A DNA stretch of 7,209 nucleotides from JBBQSN01 sp038213835 (GCA_038213835.1 JBBQSN010000165.1:1-7209), one strand, 5' to 3'. Shown: positions 1-5,640, numbered from the stretch's first letter. Translations and numbers: made by a program. The notes: generated by a model not told the origin, from the letters alone.

Positions 1-1170
1 CACGTGGTCGACGCCGCCGCTCGGGTCGACACCGCCTCGCTGCTGGACGAGCGCTCCACCGTGGTGCTGCTCGGTCAGCGCGCCGAGCTCGCCACCGCCC
101 TGCGGGCGCTGGTGGAGGCGGGCCGCTCCGCCGACGCCGCCGTCGTCGTGACGACCCAGGGCTCGACGACCAGCCAGGCCTCGCTCGACTCCACCCTGGG
201 CGCCGCGGCCGACGTGCTCGACAGCGCCGACGACGCGGACTTCCCGCGGCCGCTGGTGGCCGTCACCGGTCCCACCGTGGCGCTGCGCGAGCGGGTCTCC
301 TGGTTCGAGACCAAGCCGCTGTTCGGCTGGCGCGTCCTGGTGCCGCGCACGCAGGCCCAGTCCGGGCCGATGACCGACCGGCTGGCCACCTACGGCGCGG
401 TCCCGGACGTCGTCCCCACCATCTCGGTGGAGCCTCCGCGCACCCCGCACCAGATGGAGAAGGCCGTCACCGGGCTGGTCACCGGCCGCTACGAGTGGAT
501 CGGCTTCACCTCGGTGAACGCCGTCCGCGCCGTGCGCGAGAAGTTCGCCGAGTACGGCCTGGACGCCCGGGCCTTCGCCGGGCTCAAGGTCGCTGCGGTG
601 GGCGGTGTGACCGCCGACGCCCTGCGCGAGTGGGGGATCGAGCCCGACCTCGTCCCCGCTGACGAGCAGTCGGCGCACGGACTGCTCGAGGAGTGGCCGC
701 CGTTCGACTCGGTGCTCGACCCCATCAACCGGGTCTTCCTGCCGCGGGCCGACATCGCCACCGACACCCTGGTGGCCGGATTGGTGGAGATCGGCTGGGA
801 GGTCGACGACGTCACCGCCTACCGCACCGTCCGGGCGGCCCCGCCCGCCGCGCCGGTGCGTGACGCGATCAAGAACGGCACCTTCGACGCCGTCGTGTTC
901 ACGTCGTCGTCCACGGTCCGGAACCTGGTCGGCATCGCCGGTAAACCGCACCCGTCCACGGTCGTGGCCTGCATCGGTCCGGCGACGGCGAAGACGGCCG
1001 AGGAGCACGGCCTGCGGGTCGACGTCCTCGCCGCCGAGCCGAGCACCACCGCGGTGGTCGACGCCCTGGCCGAGTACGGCGCGGGCCTGCGCGGCGCGGC
1101 CGTCGAGGCCGGCGAGCCGGTGCTGCGTCCGAGCCAGAAGCGCCCCGCGGCCCGTCGTCGGGCCCGCTGA
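1..1170 (+). CDS. hemD: Fused uroporphyrinogen-III C-methyltransferase / uroporphyrinogen-III synthase, 5' end missing
   Basis: The reading frame is open at the window start, so the N-terminus is missing; about 389 codons are visible. The first ~105 residues look like the C-terminal lobe of a SUMT (CobA-type) methyltransferase, which methylates uroporphyrinogen III to precorrin-2, ending around TGPTVALRERVSWFETKPL. From about residue 108 (WRVLVPRT) to about 370 is a complete HemD domain, which cyclises hydroxymethylbilane to uroporphyrinogen III. It contains the family-like segments VPTISVEPPRTPHQMEKAV, IGFTSVNAVRAVREKF, FLPRADIATDTLVAGL, DDVTAYRTVRA and VVFTSSSTVRNLVGIAG. This fusion is common in actinobacteria, where it usually lies between hemC and hemB. 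The last ~15 residues are a basic tail rich in Arg and Lys that is not part of the fold. The gene ends 4 bases before hemB, implying one operon. The cytoplasmic synthase assignment is firm; the methyltransferase half cannot be judged for completeness here. Confidence 0.93.
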   Translation, partial: HVVDAAARVDTASLLDERSTVVLLGQRAELATALRALVEAGRSADAAVVVTTQGSTTSQASLDSTLGAAADVLDSADDADFPRPLVAVTGPTVALRERVSWFETKPLFGWRVLVPRTQAQSGPMTDRLATYGAVPDVVPTISVEPPRTPHQMEKAVTGLVTGRYEWIGFTSVNAVRAVREKFAEYGLDARAFAGLKVAAVGGVTADALREWGIEPDLVPADEQSAHGLLEEWPPFDSVLDPINRVFLPRADIATDTLVAGLVEIGWEVDDVTAYRTVRAAPPAAPVRDAIKNGTFDAVVFTSSSTVRNLVGIAGKPHPSTVVACIGPATAKTAEEHGLRVDVLAAEPSTTAVVDALAEYGAGLRGAAVEAGEPVLRPSQKRPAARRRAR

Positions 1171-1174
1171 CCCG

Positions 1175-2152
1175 GTGCCCTTCCCCACCGAGCGGCCCCG
1201 GCGGCTGCGGGCGAGCCCGGCGCTGCGACGGCTGACGTCTGAGCGCCGGGTGCACGCCTCGCAGCTGGTGCTGCCGATGTTCGTGCGGGAGGGGATCGAT
1301 GCGCCGCAGCCCATCTCGTCGATGCCCGGTGTCGTCCAGCACACCCGGGCCTCGGTGGTCGAGGCCGCGGCCGAGGCGGTCGAGGCCGGGGTCGGCGGGC
1401 TGATGCTGTTCGGCGTCCCCCTGCTGCGGGACGCCGTCGGGTCGGGCGCCGACGACCCGCAGGGCGTGCTCAACCTCGCGCTGCGCGACGTCGTCGAGGC
1501 GGTCGGCGACCGCACGGTCGTGATGGCCGACCTGTGCCTCGACGAGTTCACCGACCACGGACACTGCGGCGTGCTCGACGACCGGGGCGGGGTCGACAAC
1601 GACGCCACGCTGGAGCGGTACGTCTCGATGGCACTGGCCCAGACCGCTGCCGGTGCAAGGGTTCTCGGGCTCTCGGGCATGATGGACGGCCAGGTCGGCG
1701 CGGTCCGGCTGGCGCTCGATGCCGCCGGTCGGCACGACGTCGTGCTGCTCGCCTACGCCGCCAAGTACGCATCCGCCTTCTACGGTCCGTTCCGCGAGGC
1801 GGTCGACTCCCAGCTCACGGGCGACCGGGCCAGCTACCAGCAGGACCCGGCCAACGCCCGCGAGGCCCTGCGCGAGGTGCGGCTCGATCTGGCCGAGGGC
1901 GCCGACGTCGTGATGGTCAAGCCGGGTCTGCCGTACCTCGACGTCCTGGCCTCGGTGCGGCTGCAGGTCGACGTCCCGGTGTGGGCGTACCAGGTGTCCG
2001 GCGAGATGGCGATGCTCGAGGCGGCCGCGGCGAACGGCTGGATCGACCGCGAGCGGGCGATCGACGAGACGCTCACCTCGCTGGTGCGGGCCGGCGCCGA
2101 CGTCGTGCTGACCTACTGGGCGGTCGAGGTCGCGGCCCGGTTGCGCGTCTGA
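1175..2152 (+). CDS. hemB: Delta-aminolevulinic acid dehydratase (porphobilinogen synthase)
   Basis: HemB condenses two molecules of 5-aminolevulinate to porphobilinogen in the cytoplasm. The GTG start at 1175 gives 325 aa, the usual family length, and the N-terminus VPFPTERPRRLRASPALRRL resembles actinobacterial HemB starts. The longer open frame upstream lies inside hemD and is not used. Visible landmarks are LVLPMFVREG (residues 31-40), the metal-site segment DLCLDEFTDHGHCGVL (119-134) with Cys121, Asp123 and Cys131, LSGMMDGQVGAVR (167-179), the substrate lysine Lys197 in AAKYASAFYGPF, and the Schiff-base lysine Lys249 in VMVKPGLPYLD. The middle cysteine of the classical zinc triad is replaced by Asp123. 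No clear Shine-Dalgarno sequence precedes the start; with only 4 bases after the hemD stop, translation is probably coupled to hemD. The 3' end overlaps an opposing small gene by 40 bases. Confidence 0.97.
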   Translation: MPFPTERPRRLRASPALRRLTSERRVHASQLVLPMFVREGIDAPQPISSMPGVVQHTRASVVEAAAEAVEAGVGGLMLFGVPLLRDAVGSGADDPQGVLNLALRDVVEAVGDRTVVMADLCLDEFTDHGHCGVLDDRGGVDNDATLERYVSMALAQTAAGARVLGLSGMMDGQVGAVRLALDAAGRHDVVLLAYAAKYASAFYGPFREAVDSQLTGDRASYQQDPANAREALREVRLDLAEGADVVMVKPGLPYLDVLASVRLQVDVPVWAYQVSGEMAMLEAAAANGWIDRERAIDETLTSLVRAGADVVLTYWAVEVAARLRV

Positions 2153-2430
2153 CGACGCCGGTCCAGGCTGCTGCGAGGAGCCTCCCAGCCGGTGGCTCCG
2201 CCGTCCTGGTGGTGCCGGCGCACGGCCACCTCGCCCTCGGCGAGCTGGTCGAGCGCGAGGTCGGCGGCGGCGCAGGGGGTGCGACCGCGGTCCCACAGCT
2301 GCTCGACGTGCAGCCCCGTGGTCAGCAGTAGCTCGAGGGCGTGGCCGACGTGGTCGGCGCGCACGGCCACCTCGGCGAACGAGCTGGCGGCGTCGCCGTC
2401 CTCGTACCGGAAGACGTGCACCTGTCCCAC
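2113..2430 (-). CDS. Small protein of unknown function (105 aa), convergent with and overlapping hemB
   Basis: I do not recognise the family. The GTG start at 2430 gives VGQVHVFRYEDGDAASSFAE at the N-terminus and a TAG stop at 2113-2115. Coding is supported by near-exclusive G or C at third codon positions and by ordinary protein composition (for example HVEQLWDRGRTPCAAADLAL at 41-60 and DQLAEGEVAVRRH at 61-73). The first ~73 residues look like a small alpha/beta domain; the last ~30 are polar, Arg/Thr/Ser-rich and probably disordered. There is one Cys (53), no signal peptide and no membrane segment. The final 13 codons and the stop overlap the hemB 3' end on the other strand. A -10-like TAGCCT ends 7 bases before the GTG with no Shine-Dalgarno sequence, so the transcript may be leaderless. 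The frame stays open upstream, so the start is a judgement; hairpins separate it from the next gene. Confidence 0.68.
   Translation of the reverse strand: MGQVHVFRYEDGDAASSFAEVAVRADHVGHALELLLTTGLHVEQLWDRGRTPCAAADLALDQLAEGEVAVRRHHQDGGATGWEAPRSSLDRRRQTRNRAATSTAQ
2164..2199 (+). terminator. Weak candidate hairpin downstream of hemB
   Basis: GGAGCC (2177-2182) pairs perfectly with GGCTCC (2194-2199) across an 11-base loop, 24 bases after the hemB stop. A competing AGGCT (2165-2169)/AGCCT (2179-2183) stem overlaps it. There is no T-tract and the region is coding on the other strand, so this could be chance in GC-rich DNA. Confidence 0.2.
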
Positions 2431-2437
2431 AGCACCG

Positions 2438-2443
2438 AGGCTA
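2438..2443 (-). promoter_or_regulatory. Candidate -10 box for the small unknown gene
   Basis: On the minus strand TAGCCT fits the actinobacterial TAnnnT -10 pattern. It is followed by 7 bases and then the GTG start at 2430, the spacing expected for a leaderless transcript. No convincing -35 was seen; the place where one would lie falls in a hairpin arm (2455-2481). Confidence 0.4.
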
Positions 2444-2454
2444 GGGACGACGCA

Positions 2455-2481
2455 GCGCCCCGGCACACCGTTCCGGGGCGC
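2455..2481. terminator. Perfect 9-bp hairpin between the DUF385 gene and the small gene
   Basis: GCGCCCCGG (2455-2463) and CCGGGGCGC (2473-2481) form a perfect 9-bp stem with a 9-base loop. It is the second of two consecutive hairpins after the stop of the minus-strand DUF385 gene. It lacks a U-tract, as is common for actinobacterial terminators. Because it also sits just upstream of the small gene's candidate -10, an operator role is possible. Confidence 0.5.
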
Positions 2482-2485
2482 GTCA

Positions 2486-2518
2486 TCCGGTCGGACGGCG
2501 CGAGGTCGCCCGACCGGA
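2486..2518 (-). terminator. Stem-loop terminator after the DUF385 gene
   Basis: TCCGGTCGG (2486-2494) pairs perfectly with CCGACCGGA (2510-2518). After one A/C mismatch the stem continues for three more pairs (one a G.T wobble) around a loop at 2499-2505. On the minus strand it starts 7 bases after the stop codon at 2526-2528, the expected place for an intrinsic terminator. It has no T-tract, so it would act as a GC-rich, U-poor terminator or an RNA 3'-end stabiliser. Confidence 0.6.
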
Positions 2519-2525
2519 CGAGGGG

Positions 2526-2963
2526 TCAGCGGGGCTCGAGCAGGAAGACGGGGATCTCGCGGTCGGTCTTGACCTGGTACTCGGCGTAGGGCGGGAAGGC
2601 CGCCACGCACCGCTCCCACCACTGCGCGCGCTCGGCGCCCTCGATCACGCGGGCGCGCACCGCGGTGGTCCCGGTGTCGTCCTGGAGGTCGAGCTCGGGG
2701 TCGCGCCGCAGGTTGAAGTACCACTGCGGGTGGTCCGGGGCGCCGCCCTTGCTGGCCACGGCCGCGTAGACGCCCTGGTGCTCGACCCGCATCAGCGGCA
2801 CCTTGCGCACGGTGCCGGCCTCCTTGCCCCGCATCGTCAGCAGCACCACGGGACGGTCCTGGACGTGGACCGACCGCGTGCTGCCAGTCTCCTCGATGGT
2901 CTCGACCTGGCCGCGGACCCACTCGGAGGTGGACGGGACGTACTCGCCGGTGATCGTCGTCAT
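2526..2963 (-). CDS. Nitroreductase-family deazaflavin (F420)-dependent protein, DUF385/Ddn-like
   Basis: This 145-aa protein, starting at ATG 2963, resembles actinobacterial proteins of the Ddn/DUF385 split-barrel family. Members bind coenzyme F420 and reduce or oxidise varied substrates; M. tuberculosis Ddn activates nitroimidazoles. Visible features are the N-terminus TGEYVPSTSEWVRGQVE (5-21), the core VVLLTMRGKEAGTVRKVPLM (39-58) where the cofactor phosphate is expected to bind, the diagnostic YAAVASKGGAPDHPQWYFNL (66-85), and the C-terminal WWERCVAAFPPYAEYQ (115-130) and TDREIPVFLLEP. Tyr126 and Tyr129 lie where Ddn has substrate-pocket tyrosines. There is no signal peptide or membrane segment, so it is probably cytoplasmic. 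No Shine-Dalgarno sequence is evident. It lies 86 bases downstream of the coiled-coil gene on the same strand, with a hairpin between them. Family assignment is strong; the physiological substrate cannot be inferred, and nothing here makes F420. Confidence 0.9.
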   Translation of the reverse strand: MTTITGEYVPSTSEWVRGQVETIEETGSTRSVHVQDRPVVLLTMRGKEAGTVRKVPLMRVEHQGVYAAVASKGGAPDHPQWYFNLRRDPELDLQDDTGTTAVRARVIEGAERAQWWERCVAAFPPYAEYQVKTDREIPVFLLEPR

Positions 2964-2974
2964 ACCTGGGCCAA

Positions 2975-3012
2975 CGGGACGTCCGGCCCCGGCATTCCGG
3001 ACGCGCGTCCCG
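2975..3012 (-). terminator. Bulged 12-bp stem-loop between the coiled-coil gene and the DUF385 gene
   Basis: CGGGACG (2975-2981) pairs with CGTCCCG (3006-3012), and TCCGG (2982-2986) with CCGGA (2997-3001). This gives 12 pairs with a 4-base bulge (3002-3005) and a 10-base loop. On the minus strand it begins 38 bases after the coiled-coil gene's stop and ends 12 bases before the DUF385 start. It could terminate the first transcript or act in the leader of the second. No T-tract is present. Confidence 0.45.
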
Positions 3013-3049
3013 GCGCCGATCGGGGAGCTCGCGCAGGGTGTGGGTGAGG

Positions 3050-3937
3050 TCAGTCCTCGAGCGCGGCCAGCGCGGCGTCGGCTCGCTCGACCTCGGCCAG
3101 GGCGGCGGCCTCGGCCTCGTGCTGGCCGGCCAGGGTGCGCTCGGCCTCCTCGGCGGTGGCGCCGAGCCGCTCCTGGTCGGCACGGGCGCGGGTCAGCGTC
3201 TCGTCGGCCTGGGCGACCCGCTCGGTGGCGCGGTCCCGCTCGGCAGCCGAGGTCTCGACCCCTCGCTCGGCACGCGCCACCTTGCGCCGGGTGGCCTCGA
3301 GCACTCCGTCGGCCCTCGCCTTCTCGGTGCGGGCCTGCTCGGCCCGGCGTCGCCGCTCGGTGGCCTCGCGCTCGGCCTCGGCGGCGAGGTCCGGCGCGCC
3401 CGCCTCGTCGTCGGCGTCCTCGGAGGCGGGGGACTCAGGCACCGATGGGACGACGGCCAGGCCAGCAGGGCCGAAACCGCTGTAGGACAACGGATTCGTG
3501 AGATGCCCGGCCCGCACCTGCTCGGCCGCCTCGGGGTCGGCCAGCGCGGCGAGGAGCGTGTCGGAGACCTGATCGAGCACCGTCCTGCTGGGACGGTCGC
3601 CACGCTCGGACGCGAGGTGGTGCGCCTGGGTCGCCAGCGCCCGCACCACCTGGTGCCGCTGCTGGGTCAGGGTGCGCAGCTCGGGGCCGGAGAGCCGGGC
3701 CTGGGCGTGCCGCATCGCGGCCCCGAGGTCGAGCAGCGCGGCGAGGTCGTCCTCGGCCTCGTAGGCGAGCAGGTTGATAAGCCAGGCCGCGGTCGACGGC
3801 TTGCGGAGCTTCCCGATCGCGGTGGCCAGTGGCCGGTCTCCTTCCTCGCGGGCCCGGGCGACCAGGGTCGCCCGGACGGCGAGGAAGTCCTCGGGGGCCA
3901 CGGCGTAGAGCTCCTCGGCGGCATCGTCCAGGTCCAC
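3050..3937 (-). CDS. Coiled-coil protein of unknown function (about 295 aa)
   Basis: The N-terminal half has a recurring actinobacterial pattern, DAAEELYAVAPEDFLAVRATL followed shortly by GDRPLATAIGKLRKPSTAAW, that I know only from uncharacterised proteins; I cannot give a function. Counting from GTG 3937, residues ~1-155 are helical and globular, ~156-185 form a linker rich in Pro, Ser and acidic residues, and ~185-295 are an almost unbroken Ala/Glu/Arg-rich helix with the character of a long coiled coil, ending in ALED. There are no membrane segments and no signal peptide. Two GTG starts are possible: 3958 (302 aa) and 3937 (295 aa). I prefer 3937 because a -10-like CACAAT ends 6 bases before it and would be inside the gene if 3958 were used. 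It is divergent from murQ. The helix suggests oligomerisation or a structural role, but that is inference. Confidence 0.8.
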   Translation of the reverse strand: MDLDDAAEELYAVAPEDFLAVRATLVARAREEGDRPLATAIGKLRKPSTAAWLINLLAYEAEDDLAALLDLGAAMRHAQARLSGPELRTLTQQRHQVVRALATQAHHLASERGDRPSRTVLDQVSDTLLAALADPEAAEQVRAGHLTNPLSYSGFGPAGLAVVPSVPESPASEDADDEAGAPDLAAEAEREATERRRRAEQARTEKARADGVLEATRRKVARAERGVETSAAERDRATERVAQADETLTRARADQERLGATAEEAERTLAGQHEAEAAALAEVERADAALAALED

Positions 3938-3943
3938 GACCCC

Positions 3944-3949
3944 ATTGTG
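3944..3949 (-). promoter_or_regulatory. Candidate -10 box for the coiled-coil gene
   Basis: CACAAT on the minus strand (4 of 6 matches to TATAAT) ends 6 bases before the GTG at 3937, a leaderless arrangement. It is one of the few AT-rich hexamers here. It supports the shorter start for the gene. Confidence 0.35.
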
Positions 3950-3962
3950 GCGACCCACCGAC

Positions 3963-3983
3963 GGGACGAAGCGGTTCGTCGCC
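3963..3983. promoter_or_regulatory. Inverted repeat in the coiled-coil gene/murQ divergent promoter region
   Basis: GACGAA (3965-3970) and TTCGTC (3975-3980) form a perfect dyad around GCGG. GG (3963-3964) and CC (3982-3983) extend it after a one-base bulge. It sits between the two candidate -10 boxes, about where the -35 of the coiled-coil gene would fall, so it may be an operator. There is no direct evidence of a binding protein. Confidence 0.35.
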
Positions 3984-4014
3984 CGGCGAGGTGCCGGGTC
4001 GGCGGCGCCCGGGC

Positions 4015-4020
4015 CAGGAT
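4015..4020 (+). promoter_or_regulatory. Candidate -10 box (or AGGA ribosome site) for murQ
   Basis: CAGGAT ends 6 bases before the GTG at 4027. It can be read as a -10 box of a leaderless transcript. Alternatively, AGGA at 4016-4019 can be read as a weak Shine-Dalgarno sequence with 7-base spacing. The sequence alone cannot decide between these. Confidence 0.35.
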
Positions 4021-4026
4021 GGACCT

Positions 4027-4977
4027 GTGCCGCCCGACCGTCATCCTGCCGACCGCCGCGTCACCGACCCGGACGCCGGGCTGCCCCCCACCGAGCGGCG
4101 CAACCCGCGCACCCTCGACCTGGACCGGCTGGGCACCGCCGAGCTGCTCGAGGCGATCAACGCCGAGGACCGCCAGGTCGCCGGCGCGGTCCGCGCGGTC
4201 CTGCCCCGGCTGGCGATCGTGGTCGACCTCGCCGTCCACGCCCTGCAGGCCGGCGGCAGCATCCACTACCTGGGCTCGGGGACGTCCGGTCGGCTGGCGG
4301 TCCTGGACGCCGTCGAGCTGCGACCGACCTTCGACGCGCCGCCGCACTGGTTCGTGCCGCACCTCGCGGGTGGCGAGGCGGCGATGACCCGAGCGGTCGA
4401 GGGTGCGGAGGACGACGCCGAGGACGGCGCGCGCGTCGTGCGCGGCGCGGTGCGCCCGGGTGACCTGGTCGTGGGGGTCGCCGCCAGCGGCCGCACGCCC
4501 TGGGTGCTCGCGGGGCTGGCCGCGGCTCGCGACCTCGGCGCCGGCACGGCGCTGGTGTGCGCCGACCCGGACGCGCCGGCCGGTCGGGACGTCGACGTGC
4601 TGGTCGGCGTCGCGACCGGGCCCGAGGCGCTGACCGGCTCGACCCGGATGAAGGCGGGCACGGCGCAGAAGCTGGTGCTGAACGCGTTCTCGACCGCGGT
4701 GATGGTGCGGCTGGGTCGGACCTGGTCCAACCTCATGGTCGACCTCGTGGCCACCAACGACAAGCTGCGCGAGCGGTCGGTGCGGATCCTGGTCGAGGCC
4801 ACCGGTCAACCGCCCGGGGTGTGCCGGACGGTGCTCGACGACGCCGACGGCGCCCTCAAGGTGGCACTGGTGGCCCTGCTGGCGGCGTGCACGACGCAGG
4901 AGGCCGCCGCCGCCCTCGGAGGCGGCGACGGCCTCGTCGCACGGGCACTGGACGCCGTGCGGGTCGGACCTGCGTGA
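4027..4977 (+). CDS. murQ: N-acetylmuramic acid 6-phosphate etherase
   Basis: MurQ cleaves the lactyl ether of MurNAc-6-phosphate, giving GlcNAc-6-phosphate and D-lactate, a cytoplasmic step of peptidoglycan sugar recycling. The GTG start gives 316 aa, close to the family's ~300, and places TERRNPRTLDLDRL (22-35) near the N-terminus as usual. Upstream in-frame starts fall in the divergent gene. The SIS sugar-phosphate domain is clear: GSIHYLGSGTSGRLAVLDAVE (residues 77-97), VGVAASGRTPWVLAG (149-163), the signature TGPEALTGSTRMKAGTAQK (197-215), and TWSNLMVDLVATNDKLRER (232-250). Glu97 and Glu128 are 31 residues apart, the same spacing as the two glutamates (83 and 114) I recall as catalytic in E. 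coli MurQ. The C-terminal helical domain ends in GGGDGLVARALDAV. No partner such as AnmK, NagZ, a MurNAc PTS permease or MurR lies nearby. It is convergent with yceI. Confidence 0.95.
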   Translation: MPPDRHPADRRVTDPDAGLPPTERRNPRTLDLDRLGTAELLEAINAEDRQVAGAVRAVLPRLAIVVDLAVHALQAGGSIHYLGSGTSGRLAVLDAVELRPTFDAPPHWFVPHLAGGEAAMTRAVEGAEDDAEDGARVVRGAVRPGDLVVGVAASGRTPWVLAGLAAARDLGAGTALVCADPDAPAGRDVDVLVGVATGPEALTGSTRMKAGTAQKLVLNAFSTAVMVRLGRTWSNLMVDLVATNDKLRERSVRILVEATGQPPGVCRTVLDDADGALKVALVALLAACTTQEAAAALGGGDGLVARALDAVRVGPA

Positions 4978-5005
4978 TCGAGCGGGTCAGGCCCGCTTGA
5001 TCGCG
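4973..5005. terminator. Bidirectional hairpin terminator shared by murQ and yceI
   Basis: Bases 4973-4986 pair with 4992-5005 to form a 14-bp stem with two G.T wobbles and no mismatch, closing a 5-base loop (TCAGG). It overlaps the murQ stop (4975-4977), while the yceI stop (4987-4989) lies in the loop. The symmetry and position between convergent genes suggest one hairpin serving both strands. No T-tract is present. Confidence 0.7.
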
Positions 5006-5547
5006 GAGACGTCGAGCTGCAGCGTGATCCTCTTGCTGACCAGGACGCCGCCGGTCTCGAGCGCGGCGTTCCAGGTGAGGCCCCACTCCTCGCGCTCGAC
5101 GACGGTCGAGGCGGAGAAGCCGGCGCGCTGGTTGCCGAACGGGTCGGTGGCGACGCCCTCGAACTCGACGGGCAGCGAGACGGCCCTGGTCACGTCCTTG
5201 ATGGTGAGGTCGCCCTCGAGCAGGTAGCCGTCGCCGTCGGCGCGCACGCCCGTGGCCGCGAAGGTGATGGTCGGGAAGGTCTCGACGTCGAAGAAGTCGG
5301 CGCTCTTGATGTGGCCGTCGCGGTCGGGGTTGCCGGTGGAGACGGACGCGGCCTGGATCGTGGCGGTGGCGGTGGACTCCTGGACGGTGTCGCCGAAGGT
5401 CAGGGTGCCCTCGACCTCGGTGAAGCGCCCGCGCACCTTGGTGACCATCGCGTGGCGGGCGACGAAGCCGACCTCGGTGTGCGCCGGGTCGATGACGTAG
5501 GTGCCGGCGACGAGCCCGGCGGGCAGGGTGCTGGTGGCGGTGATCAT
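4987..5547 (-). CDS. YceI-family lipocalin-like protein
   Basis: YceI proteins form a lipocalin-like beta-barrel, and family structures have been found with bound isoprenoid or lipid. The ATG at 5547 gives 186 aa and is fixed by an AGGAGG 6 bases upstream; an open frame extending to 5613 lacks such support. Family segments in order are YVIDPAHTEVGFVARHAMVT (19-38), VRGRFTEVEGTLTFG, DRDGHIKSADFFDVETFPTI, GDLTIKDVTRAVSLPVEF, FSASTVVEREEWGLTWN and LVSKRITLQLDVSAIKRA at the end. The N-terminus MITATSTLPAGLVAG has neither the basic start nor a long hydrophobic core of a signal peptide, so this copy looks cytoplasmic, unlike periplasmic E. coli YceI. It diverges from a marR-type regulator across a 113-base region, a common layout for a regulator and its target. 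The exact ligand and role are unknown. Confidence 0.92.
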   Translation of the reverse strand: MITATSTLPAGLVAGTYVIDPAHTEVGFVARHAMVTKVRGRFTEVEGTLTFGDTVQESTATATIQAASVSTGNPDRDGHIKSADFFDVETFPTITFAATGVRADGDGYLLEGDLTIKDVTRAVSLPVEFEGVATDPFGNQRAGFSASTVVEREEWGLTWNAALETGGVLVSKRITLQLDVSAIKRA

Positions 5548-5553
5548 GGGATG

Positions 5554-5559
5554 CCTCCT
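5554..5559 (-). promoter_or_regulatory. Consensus Shine-Dalgarno sequence of yceI
   Basis: On the minus strand AGGAGG lies 6 bases before the ATG at 5547. It is the only full-consensus ribosome site in the window and decides the start of yceI. It predicts strong translation of a leadered mRNA. Confidence 0.88.
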
Positions 5560-5610
5560 GGTGGGAACGGGTGGGGCGGCCAGGGGTCGACCGGTGCTGC
5601 TGTCACGGCG

Positions 5611-5640
5611 CAACTTGTATGAGAGTTCAAATATTCCGAT
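5611..5640. promoter_or_regulatory. AT-rich divergent promoter/operator region between yceI and marR
   Basis: This 30-base stretch is only about one third G+C inside otherwise very GC-rich DNA. It holds a short inverted repeat, AACT (5612-5615) and AGTT (5624-5627) with an 8-base gap, and TTCAAA (5626-5631), which could be a -35 for marR with a 15-base spacer to TAGGAT. On the minus strand TACAAG (5619-5614) is a possible -10 for yceI. A separate palindrome GGTCGACC lies at 5585-5592. A MarR dimer binding here to control both genes would be typical of the family, but the operator is not clear-cut. Confidence 0.5.

Noticed and set aside
899..2296. Long minus-strand open frame antisense to hemD and hemB
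   Set aside because: Its Gly/Arg/Pro-rich product is typical of a GC-rich shadow frame and the opposite strand has two clear genes.
2113..3183. Reading the small minus-strand gene as a 356-aa protein
   Set aside because: The upstream part overlaps the DUF385 gene in another frame and crosses both hairpins; only the part after GTG 2430 looks like protein.
3829..4026. Upstream extension of murQ
   Set aside because: It would overlap the divergent coiled-coil gene and lacks any MurQ-like sequence; GTG 4027 gives the normal length.
3829..4387. Plus-strand frames running through 3038-4463 as separate genes
   Set aside because: They are Gly/Arg-rich shadows of the coiled-coil gene and murQ with no recognisable motif.
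3667..4809. Long minus-strand open frame antisense to murQ
   Set aside because: It covers the certain murQ gene, has low-complexity composition and shows no family motif.
5548..5613. N-terminal extension of yceI to a start at 5613
   Set aside because: The internal ATG at 5547 has a perfect Shine-Dalgarno sequence, and the extension runs into the AT-rich promoter region.
5631..5636. AATATT as the centre of a perfect MarR palindrome
   Set aside because: Only the central six bases are symmetric; the flanks do not pair, so it is not called as a defined operator.
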